Assembly: GCA_963708325.1 (NCBI GenBank)
Contig: OY970203.1
Span: forward strand, 62,001-126,000
Reading direction: 5' to 3'
From: G963708325 sp963708325
GTDB lineage: Bacteria > Actinomycetota > Thermoleophilia > Solirubrobacterales > 70-9
Length of the DNA stretch: 64,000 nucleotides
Under the pieces are notes generated by a model. That model was not told the DNA's origin, did not search any database, and was given only the letters and a program-made list of their open reading frames with translations. Within the stretch, counting starts at the first letter, position 1, and the number at the start of each line of letters is the position of its first letter. Positions 1-8,178 of this stretch are shown here, piece by piece. The position numbers and the translations under genes are program-made.

Positions 1-1
1 C

Positions 2-1138
2 GCGGGCGTGCATCCCCTGGCCGCGCGCCTGCTGCTGGCCCTGATCGCCTGGCTGGCGCTGCCTCTCACCTATCTGCTGGGACGGCGGCTCGCCTCCCCC
101 GCGCGGGGCCGCGCGGGGCCGATCACGGGCGTGGTCGCGGCGCTCCCGCTGGCGCTCTATCCGATCCTGGTCGACTACAGCGGCATGTACATGACCGAGC
201 CGCTGGCGGTGACCGGGCTGGTGGCTTCCGTCGTGGCGCTGCTCTGGGCGAGCGAGCAGGCCGAGCGCCGCGCCTGGCTGCTCCCGGGGTTCCTGCTCGG
301 GCTCACCGCGCTCGTGCGCCCCGAGTACCTGGCGTTCGGGGCGGTGTTCGCCGCCCTGGCGCTGGCCCGCGCCTGGCGTGATCGGGGGGGCTGGCGACCG
401 GGGGCGGTCGCCGCAACGCTGGTGATCGTCGCCTTCTGCCTGCCGATCCTGCCGTGGACCGTTCGCAACTTCGTCGTCTTCGACCGCTTCGTGCCCCTCT
501 CCACCGGCGGCGGCAAGGCGCTGTTCATCGGCACGTACCTGCCCGGCGACGGCAACAACGACGACACCAAGGCCGCCCTGCTGTCGCGGCCCGCGGTTCG
601 CGGCTTCATCCACGCCGCCCACCCCGCGCTGCCGCCGAGTCGCTACGACTCGGTCTTCCTCGACGAGATCCTCCGCGAGCTCGCCCGCCGTCGCCACCCC
701 GGCCTAGACACCGACGCCGCCCTGGCGCGGATGGGGCGCCACAACCTGAGCACCTATCTCGGCGACGACCCCGGTTCGTACGCGGAGATGTTCGCCCGCA
801 AGGCGCTCAACATGTGGAAGAACACCGCCGGCGGCCGCGGCCTGCCGGTGATGAGGCGGGCCGGATGGCTCGGCTTTCACCGCGCGCTCGTCCTGCTCGG
901 CCTGGCGGGGATCGTCCTGCTGGCGGCGCGGCGGCGCTGGGAGGCCGTGGTGCTGGGCTCCATCGTCGTGGGGATCACGCTGATCGGCACCCTGCTGCTG
1001 CCCTCGCCGCGACGAACTCTGATCCTGCTGCCCCTGATCTGCGCCGCCGCCGCCCTCGCCGCCGTCTGGGCCGCGGAGCGATCGATCGCGGCGGCCCGGG
1101 CGCGCGGCATCCTGCGCTCGCCGCCCGCCGAGCCGTGA
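2..1138 (+). CDS. GT-C family 39-like membrane glycosyltransferase, 5' truncated
   Basis: The reading frame is open to the left window edge, so the true start lies outside. The visible part (about 378 residues) has at least six hydrophobic helices and aligns throughout with the next two genes. They share the motif STGGGKALFIGTYLPGDG, the RPEYL loop, and a C-terminal RRRWEAV followed by a membrane helix. By comparison with the neighbours about 90 N-terminal residues are missing, including the acidic motif of the first extracytoplasmic loop that is expected to be catalytic. It probably transfers a sugar from a polyprenyl-phosphate donor outside the membrane; donor and acceptor cannot be read. 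It is the first visible gene of a four-gene cluster. Confidence 0.75.
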   Translation, partial: AGVHPLAARLLLALIAWLALPLTYLLGRRLASPARGRAGPITGVVAALPLALYPILVDYSGMYMTEPLAVTGLVASVVALLWASEQAERRAWLLPGFLLGLTALVRPEYLAFGAVFAALALARAWRDRGGWRPGAVAATLVIVAFCLPILPWTVRNFVVFDRFVPLSTGGGKALFIGTYLPGDGNNDDTKAALLSRPAVRGFIHAAHPALPPSRYDSVFLDEILRELARRRHPGLDTDAALARMGRHNLSTYLGDDPGSYAEMFARKALNMWKNTAGGRGLPVMRRAGWLGFHRALVLLGLAGIVLLAARRRWEAVVLGSIVVGITLIGTLLLPSPRRTLILLPLICAAAALAAVWAAERSIAAARARGILRSPPAEP

Positions 1139-1154
1139 GCGGGCGGGGGACGAC

Positions 1155-1160
1155 TAGCCT
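1155..1160 (+). promoter_or_regulatory. -10 box TAGCCT of a probable leaderless promoter
   Basis: TAGCCT lies 7 bases before the ATG at 1168, with no ribosome binding site between. This spacing would put the transcript start at or next to the ATG. No convincing -35 box is seen. Confidence 0.45.
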
Positions 1161-1167
1161 TTCGGCG

Positions 1168-2571
1168 ATGCAGCCCCGTCAAGGCGCCTCGGCGCTTCGC
1201 ACCCGCCTGCGCACGATGCCGGAGCGGCACGGACGGCTGGTCCTGGCCCTGCTGTGCGTGATCTGCGCCCTCGGCTTCGGCCTGAGGGCGAACCGCGCCC
1301 TGCACCCGCTTCCCCATCCGGGGGTCGACGCGACCGCGTACTTCCAGCTCTCGAAGTACCTCTACACCGACCAGACGTGGGGCAGCCCGGAGATGCACAA
1401 CCAGAACGACTGGTCCCCGGGGGCGCCGCTCCTGTTCGCGGGGATCTACTTCGTCAGCGGCGGGGTGCACGACGGCGCCGGCCGCATGTCGCTGGCGCTG
1501 CTCGGCCTGGGGACGATCGTCGTCGCCTACCTGCTCGGCCGCCGCCTGGCGGGACCGTGGGCGGGCCTGCTGGCCGCCCTCGGGGTGGCGGTCTATCCCT
1601 CGTTCATCCACAACACCGGCCGCCTGCTGAGCGAGCCCCCGGCGACCTTCACCGTGCCCGCCGCCGCGCTGGCGCTCCTCTGGGCGGCGGAACGTCGCAG
1701 CCCCTGGGCCTGGACGCTGCCGGGGCTGCTGCTCGGGCTCTCCGCCCTGATCCGCCCCGAGTACCTGCCGTTCGGGCTGCTGTTCGGCGCCATCGTCGCC
1801 GTCAAGGTCGCCCGCGACCGCGGCTGGCGCCCGGGGGCCGCCGCCGCGGCACTGCTCGTCGCCGCCTTTCTGCTTCCCGTGGTGCCGTGGACGGTTCGCA
1901 ACGTGATCGCGCTCCACCGCTTCGTGCCGATCTCCACCGGCGGGGGCAAGGCGCTGTACGTCGGCACCTACCTTCCCGCCGACGGCAACTACTTCCGCGT
2001 CAAGAACCTGCTGGTGGAGCGCTACTACGGCGAGCAGGTGACCCGTCACAAGCTGGCGCAGATCAACTCGGTGCCGCTCTTCAACAAGGTCGCGAGAGCG
2101 CACGGCTATCCGGGGATACCGCGCGACACCGCCCTCGCCAAGGCGGGCCGCCACAACTTCTTTCACTACTTCGGCTCCGACCCCCTCGCCTACGTGGAGA
2201 TGCTGGCCCGCAAGTCGTGGCGGATCTGGCGCTCGGCGACGACGAAGTCGATGCAGACCGACCTCGGCCGGATCGTCCAGCGCACCCTCGTCCTGCTCGC
2301 CATCAGCGCGCTGGTCGTGCTCGCGATCAGGCGGCGCTGGGAGGCGGTCGTGTTCGGCGTGCTCCTGTTGGGGATCACGGCTATCGGCGCCTTCCTGCTC
2401 GCCACGACCCGCCGCAACGAGATCCTGATGCCGCTGGTGATCGTGCTCGCCGCCGCCGCGCTCACCTGGCTCGCGGGATACCTGCGCGGCCTCGTCGTCT
2501 CGCGGCCGGCGCCTGCCTCGCCGGAGCCCGCCGCCTCGCCGGCGGGCGCGACGGGGCCGGCGATCAAGTGA
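1168..2571 (+). CDS. GT-C family 39-like membrane glycosyltransferase (second tandem paralogue)
   Basis: This 467-residue polytopic membrane protein has an N-terminal helix (LVLALLCVICALGFGL), then a loop with GVDATAYFQLSKYLY that carries the acidic residue typical of GT-C enzymes, followed by some eight to ten further helices. It is clearly homologous to the genes on either side, and it shares the STGGGKAL and RPEYL motifs. The ATG at 1168 is preceded at 7 bases by TAGCCT and starts just before the first helix; the longer open frame upstream is a shadow of the previous gene. The stop overlaps the next start by four bases (GTGA), so translation is probably coupled. The role is inferred to be transfer of a lipid-linked sugar onto a cell-surface acceptor. 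Confidence 0.8.
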   Translation: MQPRQGASALRTRLRTMPERHGRLVLALLCVICALGFGLRANRALHPLPHPGVDATAYFQLSKYLYTDQTWGSPEMHNQNDWSPGAPLLFAGIYFVSGGVHDGAGRMSLALLGLGTIVVAYLLGRRLAGPWAGLLAALGVAVYPSFIHNTGRLLSEPPATFTVPAAALALLWAAERRSPWAWTLPGLLLGLSALIRPEYLPFGLLFGAIVAVKVARDRGWRPGAAAAALLVAAFLLPVVPWTVRNVIALHRFVPISTGGGKALYVGTYLPADGNYFRVKNLLVERYYGEQVTRHKLAQINSVPLFNKVARAHGYPGIPRDTALAKAGRHNFFHYFGSDPLAYVEMLARKSWRIWRSATTKSMQTDLGRIVQRTLVLLAISALVVLAIRRRWEAVVFGVLLLGITAIGAFLLATTRRNEILMPLVIVLAAAALTWLAGYLRGLVVSRPAPASPEPAASPAGATGPAIK

Positions 2572-3908
2572 GCGCGGCCGCAGCCCGGGTCGCCGGCTGG
2601 GCCGGCGGCCTGCCGCGGCGCCATGGCCTGCGGACGATCGTGGCGCTCTGCCTGATCTGCGCGCTCGGCCTGGGCCTGCGGGTGAACCGCGCCCTCGACC
2701 CGGTCGACGACCCCGGCATCGACGCGGTCACCTACGGCAGCCTCGCCCGCGACCTCTATCAGCACCAGCGCTACGGCAGCGACCCCGATGCCAGCGACTG
2801 GTCGCCGGGCGCACCGCTGCTCTATGCCGCCGTGTACTACGGCAGCGGCGGCGAGCACCCGGCTCTGGCGCGTCTGGTCATCGCCCTGATCGGGCTCGGC
2901 ACGATCCTCGTCTGCTACCTGCTGGGCCGGCGGCTGGCCGGCGCCGGAGCCGGCCTGCTGGCGGCGCTGGGTGTCGCCGTATACCCCGCATTCGTCTACG
3001 ACACGGGCCGGTTCATGAGCGAGCCGCCGGCGATGCTCACCCTCTCTTCGGGGGTGCTCGCGTTCCTGTGGGCCGACGAGCGCCGCTCGCCGGCCGCCTG
3101 GGCGGTGCCAGGACTGCTGCTCGGGGCGACGGCGCTGATCCGCCCCGAGTACCTGGCGATCGCGATCGCCTTCTGCGTGCTGGCGCTGGCGCGCGTGCGA
3201 ATTCGGGACGGCTGGCGGCCGGCCGGCCGGGCGACCGCGATCCTGGTGGCGGCAGTCCTGCTTCCGATCCTGCCGTGGACCGCCCGCAACCTGATCACCC
3301 TGGACCGGGTCGTGCCGATCTCCACCGGCGGCGGCAAGGCGCTGTTCATCGGCACGTATCTGCCTGGCGACGGCGACCACTTCAAGACCAAGGTGGCGCT
3401 CTACAGGCGGTTTCACCCGCACACGGCGCTGTCGGGCGAGCAGCTGCTCGGCGTCGCGCCTCGGCCGCTGTTCGACCGCGTCGCCGCCGAGCATGGCTAT
3501 CCGGGGGTGAGCCGCGACGCCGCGCTGTCGCGAGCCGGGCGCGACAACCTGCGTCGTTACCCGCTGCACCAGCCGCTCGACTTCGCCGCGATGATGGCGC
3601 GGAAGGTCCACCACATGTGGGGGGCGTCGGGACGCGCGATGCGGGGCACGGCGGCGAACGCGCTGCACGTCCTCCTGCTCGTCGCCGCGCTCGCCGGCCT
3701 CGCACTGCTCGCCGCGCGGCGGCGCTGGGAGGCGATCGCGTTCGCGATCCCGATCGTCGGGATCACGCTGATCGGCTCGCTGCTGCTCGCCGGGACTCGC
3801 CGCAACGTTCCGCTGATGCCGCTGGTCATCGTGCTGGCGGCGACGGCTCTCTATCGTGTTGCGGCCGCGCTCGTGCCCGCACTCCGCAACGACACGCCCT
3901 CCCCGTGA
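2568..3908 (+). CDS. GT-C family 39-like membrane glycosyltransferase (third tandem paralogue)
   Basis: The GTG at 2568 overlaps the preceding stop (GTGA) and begins a 446-residue polytopic protein with the same plan as its two upstream paralogues: an N-terminal helix, the acidic loop PGIDAVTYGSLARDLY, the DWSPGAPLLY motif, RPEYL, STGGGKAL and a C-terminal membrane block. It also overlaps the next gene by GTGA. Three adjacent copies that have clearly diverged suggest an old tandem duplication with specialisation for different acceptors or linkages. That reading is inference; the family assignment rests on topology and motifs. Confidence 0.8.
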   Translation: MSAAAARVAGWAGGLPRRHGLRTIVALCLICALGLGLRVNRALDPVDDPGIDAVTYGSLARDLYQHQRYGSDPDASDWSPGAPLLYAAVYYGSGGEHPALARLVIALIGLGTILVCYLLGRRLAGAGAGLLAALGVAVYPAFVYDTGRFMSEPPAMLTLSSGVLAFLWADERRSPAAWAVPGLLLGATALIRPEYLAIAIAFCVLALARVRIRDGWRPAGRATAILVAAVLLPILPWTARNLITLDRVVPISTGGGKALFIGTYLPGDGDHFKTKVALYRRFHPHTALSGEQLLGVAPRPLFDRVAAEHGYPGVSRDAALSRAGRDNLRRYPLHQPLDFAAMMARKVHHMWGASGRAMRGTAANALHVLLLVAALAGLALLAARRRWEAIAFAIPIVGITLIGSLLLAGTRRNVPLMPLVIVLAATALYRVAAALVPALRNDTPSP

Positions 3909-4972
3909 TCCCCGCAGGCGACCTCTTCCCCGACCAGTACACGGCTCTCCGCGTCCTCGGGCTCGTGCTCGCCGCGGCGCTGATCGTGTTCGCCCTGTGG
4001 CGCCGGCGCTCGCTGCGAAACGCCGACGTGCTGATCCTGATCGTCGCCGGGGTCGGGCTCGCGATCGTGTCCGGGACGGAGGTGACCAACTCCCTGCTCG
4101 ACCTCTTCCAGTTCCGCAAGGGCGGCGGGCGGCGCATCCTCGGCCTCGCCGTGTTCGCGATCTTCATCCTCTTCGTCCTCATCCTGCGGGCGCTGTCGGA
4201 GACGTCGAAGCTGAACCGGGAGCTGTCGCGGGTGCTCGAGGGGCTCGCCTGGGAGGAGTTCCGGACGGCCGGCCTGCCGGACCGCTTTCGCGGCAGGGTC
4301 GGCGTCCTGATCCCGGCCTACAACGAGGCCGAGAGCCTTCCCCACGTGCTCGACTCGATCCCCACCCAGGTGTGCGGCGTCGACACCGCCGTGCTCGTCG
4401 TCGATGACGGCTCGCGCGACGGCACCGACGCGATCGCAAAGGCGCACGGAGCGGCGGTGGCGCGGCACGTGATCAACCGCGGCGGCGGCGCCGCGCTGCG
4501 CACCGGGTACAGGCTGATGACGGACTCCGAGGCGGAGCTGGTGGTGACGCTGGACGCCGACGGCCAGCATCTGCCGTCGGAGATGCCGAAGCTCGTGGAG
4601 CCCGTGCTGAGCGGCGAGGTGGACGTCGCCCACGGCTCGCGCGTGCTCGGCGAGGCGGAGGACAACCACTTCGCCCGCGAGCTGGGGATCGTGTTCTTCA
4701 ACCGGATGGTCTCGCTGATCACCCGCACCCGCGTCAGCGACTGCTCCAACGGCTACCGCGCGGTGCGCACCTCGGTGCTTCCCCAGCTGGTCCTGCGCCA
4801 GGAGCAGTTCCACACCTCGGAGTTCTTGATCGAGGCGATCAAGCGCGGCGTGCCCGCCAAGGAGGTGCCGGTGACCGTCGTGCGCCGCCTGCACGGGCAC
4901 TCGAAGAAGCCGGCGGTGTTCCGCTACGGCGTCGGCTTCGCGAACGCCATAGTTCGCACATGGCTCAGGTGA
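3905..4972 (+). CDS. DUF2304-GT2 fusion: membrane-tethered family 2 glycosyltransferase
   Basis: This 355-residue protein has two parts. Residues about 1-115 carry three hydrophobic helices and an RNADVLILIVAGVGL segment of the kind found in DUF2304, followed by a short amphipathic coil. Residues about 130-355 form a GT-A family 2 domain with LIPAYNEAES, VVDDGSRDGTD and the metal-binding LDADGQH. It resembles DPM1/GtrB-type polyprenyl-phosphate glycosyltransferases. DUF2304 is usually a separate small protein next to such an enzyme, so a fusion is noteworthy. The GTG start overlaps the previous stop. It may make the polyprenyl-phosphate sugar donor used by the three GT-C proteins upstream, which would make this a self-contained module (inference). 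Confidence 0.8.
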   Translation: MIPAGDLFPDQYTALRVLGLVLAAALIVFALWRRRSLRNADVLILIVAGVGLAIVSGTEVTNSLLDLFQFRKGGGRRILGLAVFAIFILFVLILRALSETSKLNRELSRVLEGLAWEEFRTAGLPDRFRGRVGVLIPAYNEAESLPHVLDSIPTQVCGVDTAVLVVDDGSRDGTDAIAKAHGAAVARHVINRGGGAALRTGYRLMTDSEAELVVTLDADGQHLPSEMPKLVEPVLSGEVDVAHGSRVLGEAEDNHFARELGIVFFNRMVSLITRTRVSDCSNGYRAVRTSVLPQLVLRQEQFHTSEFLIEAIKRGVPAKEVPVTVVRRLHGHSKKPAVFRYGVGFANAIVRTWLR

Positions 4973-5094
4973 GGCGGCTGCGAACCGTCGCCTGACGTTG
5001 TCCTCGGTCGGCCGACTCGCTCGCGCACGTTTCCAGTGCGCTCGCTTCGCCGGCCTCCCTGCGTCCTAGTCAGGCTCGGTTCTCGCCGCCTTTC
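4970..5094 (+). repeat. 124-bp stop-codon-anchored repeat element, copy A
   Basis: This element begins with the stop codon of the preceding glycosyltransferase gene (TGAGGCGGCTGC) and fills the gap before a convergent gene. Its ends are imperfect inverted repeats: 4972-4987 pairs with 5077-5091. The centre holds a small hairpin (GCGCAC 5023-5028, GTGCGC 5036-5041). It aligns over its whole length with the element at 30685-30808 on the opposite strand. It has no open frame that looks genuine. Confidence 0.75.
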
Positions 5095-5106
5095 GGTTGA
5101 CGGCCA

Positions 5107-5382
5107 TCAGGCCGTTGGGCGCCGAATCTCCGAAGGCTCCGGGAAGTCGAGGTCGAGGCCGCAGCGGTTGCAGACCTGGACGTAGAGCTTCTGCGTCTTG
5201 CCGCAGCGCGGGCAGCGGCGCTCGGGCTCGAGCTTCTCCACCCGGTACAGGATCACCGCGACGAGGCCGAGGAAGGGCAGGCAGAACCCGACCAGAAACC
5301 AGATGAAGAAGGAGCTGCCCTTGGCGCGGCCGATGATCGCCGTCGCCAGGCCGAAGCAGGTGAGGATGACCAGCAGCTCCAC
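5107..5382 (-). CDS. small membrane protein with C-terminal zinc ribbon
   Basis: The protein has 91 residues from the chosen GTG start. The first half holds two hydrophobic helices (VELLVILTCFGLATAII and FFIWFLVGFCLPFLGLVAVILY). The second half carries CPRCG and CNRCG, two CxxC pairs that should bind one zinc in a rubredoxin-like ribbon. An upstream ATG at 5439 would add 19 basic, unstructured residues and overlap the divergent gene, so the GTG just before the first helix was preferred; the start is uncertain. The function is unknown. Proteins of this shape are common as uncharacterised membrane proteins in actinobacteria. Confidence 0.65.
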   Translation of the reverse strand: MELLVILTCFGLATAIIGRAKGSSFFIWFLVGFCLPFLGLVAVILYRVEKLEPERRCPRCGKTQKLYVQVCNRCGLDLDFPEPSEIRRPTA

Positions 5383-5462
5383 TCTGCCTGCATTGTGCCG
5401 CCCGCGGCGGCTACCCAGTTTTCCCATTGACGGGAGCACTCACTGGGTGTTTGTATGAGCAC

Positions 5463-6779
5463 GTGAGGTGCTCGGGCAGGGGATTGCGCTTCGGTCTTAC
5501 CGCGATGATCGCCGCGGCAGCCGTTTCCTTGCCGGCCGCGAACGCGTTCGCCCTAACGGGCCCGGGCCAGGACTTCGCTCGAGCCGCGGCGCTCGCGCCG
5601 GGGGGAAAGATCGTCGCCGTGGGCAGCTCGCAGACGTCGGCCGTAGGGTCCATCCAGCAGTTCGGCGTCGCCCGCGTGCTCGGCGGCGGCTCGCTCGACC
5701 ACAGCTTCTCGGGCGACGGCGTTCGCCGGATCACGTTCGACGGCGGCCCGGGCGGCGGCGAGGCCCACGCGGTTGCCGTGGCCGGCAGCGGCAAGATCGT
5801 CGTGGCGGGAAGTATCGAGGGCGGCGACTCGGTGGACCGCGTCGCCGTCGCCCGCCTCAATCCGGGCGGGACGCTCGATCAGAGCTTCTCCGGCGACGGC
5901 AAGCGGATCCTGTCGGTGGGACCGGGAAGCGCCGTCGCCACGGGGGTGGTGATCCAGGGCGGCAAGGTCGTCCTCTCGGTCGCCGAGCACGACCTGAACG
6001 GCGAATGGGCGGTCCTCCGCCTGCGGGCGGACGGAAAGCTCGACGACACCTTCGCCGGAGACGGCTCGAGGTCCATCTCCTTCCCGGAGAGCGTCGCCAA
6101 CGCACTGGCGGCGAGCGGGCAGAGGGTCGTCGTGGCCGGCACAGTCGATACAGGGGGAGGCGAGGCCTTCGGGGCGGCACGACTCACGGATGCCGGAAAC
6201 CTCGACCCGAGCTTCTCCGGCGACGGCAAGCGGACCGTGCAGATGCCCGGCTCGGCTGACAACCAGGCAAACGCCGTCGCGGTCGACGGCGCCGGACGGG
6301 TGGTGCTCGGCGGCACCTCGTACCGGCCGGGCGGCGGCTCCCTGTTCGCCTTCGCCCGCCTGCGGGCCAACGGCTCGCCGGACCCGGCTTTCTCGGACGA
6401 CGGCAGGCGACTGGTCGATTTCGATTCCGGCAATGACTACCACCTCGTTCGCGACCTCGAGGTTCGCGGCGACGGCCGCATCACGGGGGTCGGCGACCTC
6501 AGCGATGGCGTGCGAATCGCCGTATGCAGGATGACCGGCGACGGCACGCTCGACCCGTCCTTCTCGGACGACGGCAAGCGCGGGGTCGGGTTCGCGAGCG
6601 CGACCACATACGGCGTCGAAGGATTCGCAGCCGTTCCGCGCGGAGGCGGGCTGGTCGCGATCGGCCCCGTGACCACTCCGGGCGACCGGTTCTTCGGGTT
6701 CGCCGCGCTCACCGGGGGCGGGCAGCTCGACAACGGCTTCTCGCAGGACGGGAAGCTGCTGGTCGGCTTCCCGCCCTAG
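5463..6779 (+). CDS. secreted delta-60 repeat protein (predicted beta-propeller)
   Basis: The 438-residue protein starts with a signal peptide (RCSGRGLRFGL, then a hydrophobic stretch ending AANAFA). It then carries seven copies of a roughly 55-60 residue repeat, each marked by LDxSFSGDGKR or a variant, which is the hallmark of delta-60 repeats (TIGR02608). Copies end at SLDHSFSGDG, TLDQSFSGDG, KLDDTFAGDG, NLDPSFSGDG, SPDPAFSDDG, TLDPSFSDDG and QLDNGFSQDG. Seven copies would suit a seven-bladed propeller. The GTG at 5463 was chosen because it places the signal peptide at the N terminus; a TTG at 5427 is possible. No sorting signal is seen at the C terminus. The role is unknown, probably extracellular binding. 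Confidence 0.8.
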   Translation: MRCSGRGLRFGLTAMIAAAAVSLPAANAFALTGPGQDFARAAALAPGGKIVAVGSSQTSAVGSIQQFGVARVLGGGSLDHSFSGDGVRRITFDGGPGGGEAHAVAVAGSGKIVVAGSIEGGDSVDRVAVARLNPGGTLDQSFSGDGKRILSVGPGSAVATGVVIQGGKVVLSVAEHDLNGEWAVLRLRADGKLDDTFAGDGSRSISFPESVANALAASGQRVVVAGTVDTGGGEAFGAARLTDAGNLDPSFSGDGKRTVQMPGSADNQANAVAVDGAGRVVLGGTSYRPGGGSLFAFARLRANGSPDPAFSDDGRRLVDFDSGNDYHLVRDLEVRGDGRITGVGDLSDGVRIAVCRMTGDGTLDPSFSDDGKRGVGFASATTYGVEGFAAVPRGGGLVAIGPVTTPGDRFFGFAALTGGGQLDNGFSQDGKLLVGFPP

Positions 6780-8120
6780 CTAGCGGCCCGGCCGCGGTGC
6801 GGGGCCGCCAGCCACCGGCCGGTGGCTGCCGCCGGAGGCGTACTCGTCCGCGCGCAGCGGCCGCGGATGGCCGATCGAGCCGACCTCCGAGACGTCGCGC
6901 CGGAAGGGCAGGCTGACGGTCCAGTCAAGGGTGGCTCGCAGCTTTCGCACCGGGCCGGGGATCTGGCTGAGGTGGTAGGTGCGCGCCGCCCACCAGGCGG
7001 GAAAGCCCGAGAAGTTGCGCCGTCCGACTCTGGCGACCGCCTTGTGGCGGCCCAGGTTCACGAACGACCCGAGGCTGCGAAAGGCGAACCGGCGCGGCGA
7101 TCCGACGCCGAGGGCGGCGGCGACGTTTCGCCCCGCCGTGCGGCCCTGGCGGATCGCGTGCTGCGCCGTCGGCGGGCAGACGCCCCCGTCCGGGTCGGGC
7201 ACGGCGGCGCAGTCGCCGATCGCCCACACGGACTCCATCCCGCGCACGCGCAGGTGGTCGTCCACGGGCACCCGCCCGGCCTCGTCGAGAGGGACCGCGA
7301 GCTGCCGCAGGCTCGGGTGGGGGACGACGCCGGCGGTCCAGACGACCGTGCGGGTGGGGAAGGCCTCGCCGGTGGAGAGGCGCACCGAGCGCTCGGTCAC
7401 CTCCTCCACGGTGGTGCCGACGCGGATGTCTATGCCGCGGCCGCGCAGCTCGCGCGCCGCGTAGTCGGCGAGGCCGGCGTCGATCTCCGGCAGGACGCGG
7501 TCGCGCGCCTCAACGAGGATCCAGCGCATCGTGTGCAGGCGGGCGCGTGGGTAGCGGCCGATCGCGTCGGCTGCGAAGTCCTGCAGCTCGGCGAGCGCCT
7601 CCAGCCCCGCGTAGCCGCCGCCGACGAAGACGTAGGTCAGCATGTCGTCGCGGCGCTCCGGGTCCTCCGAGGCGTTGGCCGCCTCCAGCGTCTCGATCAC
7701 GTGGTTTCGCAGCCAGATCGCGTCCGCCAGGCTCTTGAAGCCGATCGCGTGCTCGGAAAGGCCGGGCACCGGCAGCACCCGCGAGACCGAGCCGAGGGCG
7801 AGGACGAGCTGGTCGTAGCGCAGCTCGTCGGTCTCGCCGTCGTGGGTGCGCACCCGCACCGTCCGCGCCGCCGGGTCGTGGCCGGTGACCGCGCCGAGGC
7901 GCAGGTAGGTGCGGTGGAGGATCTCGCGCAGCGGCGTGACGACGTGGCGCGGCTCGAGCGTTCCCGCCGCCGCCTCGGGAAGGAACGGCGTGTAGAGGAG
8001 GAAGTTGACGTCGTTGACCAGCGTCAGCTGGGTCGACTGGGTGGGCATCAGCCGCTCAAGCTCGTGGGCCGCGTAGGCCCCGGCGAACCCGCCGCCGGCG
8101 ATCACGACTCTCCAGGCCAA
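6780..8120 (-). CDS. ndh: type II NADH dehydrogenase-like FAD/NAD(P) oxidoreductase
   Basis: The 446-residue flavoprotein has an FAD-binding VVIAGGGFAGAYAAHEL near the N terminus and a second dinucleotide motif, FVGGGYAGLEAL, for NAD(P)H near residue 165. The ATP-like motif WAIGDCAAVPD lies near residue 300, and PTAQHAIRQG follows, as in NDH-2 enzymes. Such enzymes pass electrons from NADH to quinone at the inner face of the membrane without pumping protons. The start is TTG at 8120; no strong ribosome binding site is seen. It lies downstream of gatB on the same strand but has its own promoter, in which a perfect palindrome overlaps the -35 to -10 region. Its end abuts the end of the convergent delta-60 gene. 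Confidence 0.82.
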   Translation of the reverse strand: MAWRVVIAGGGFAGAYAAHELERLMPTQSTQLTLVNDVNFLLYTPFLPEAAAGTLEPRHVVTPLREILHRTYLRLGAVTGHDPAARTVRVRTHDGETDELRYDQLVLALGSVSRVLPVPGLSEHAIGFKSLADAIWLRNHVIETLEAANASEDPERRDDMLTYVFVGGGYAGLEALAELQDFAADAIGRYPRARLHTMRWILVEARDRVLPEIDAGLADYAARELRGRGIDIRVGTTVEEVTERSVRLSTGEAFPTRTVVWTAGVVPHPSLRQLAVPLDEAGRVPVDDHLRVRGMESVWAIGDCAAVPDPDGGVCPPTAQHAIRQGRTAGRNVAAALGVGSPRRFAFRSLGSFVNLGRHKAVARVGRRNFSGFPAWWAARTYHLSQIPGPVRKLRATLDWTVSLPFRRDVSEVGSIGHPRPLRADEYASGGSHRPVAGGPAPRPGR

Positions 8121-8129
8121 TCTATCTGG

Positions 8130-8165
8130 GCGCCGAACGCGCAGCGTGAGGCGTCTGGCAGGTGG
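8130..8165 (+). repeat. solitary 36-bp copy of the argD-downstream repeat
   Basis: These 36 bases match 32 of 36 positions of the minus-strand core of the 51-bp units at 58841-58992, sharing GCGCCGAACGCG, AGCGTGAGGCG and GGCAGGTGG. In frame they spell WAPNAQREASGRW, against MAPNAKREAGGRW in the tandem units. The start codon is missing here. The repeat lies in the 5' leader region of the NADH dehydrogenase gene, on the opposite strand. Confidence 0.65.
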
Positions 8166-8178
8166 GGTTCATTGTTCG

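Noticed and set aside
454..1167. N-terminal extension of the second GT-C gene back to 454.
   Set aside because: It overlaps the coding region of the first paralogue in another frame, and homology starts only at the ATG at 1168.
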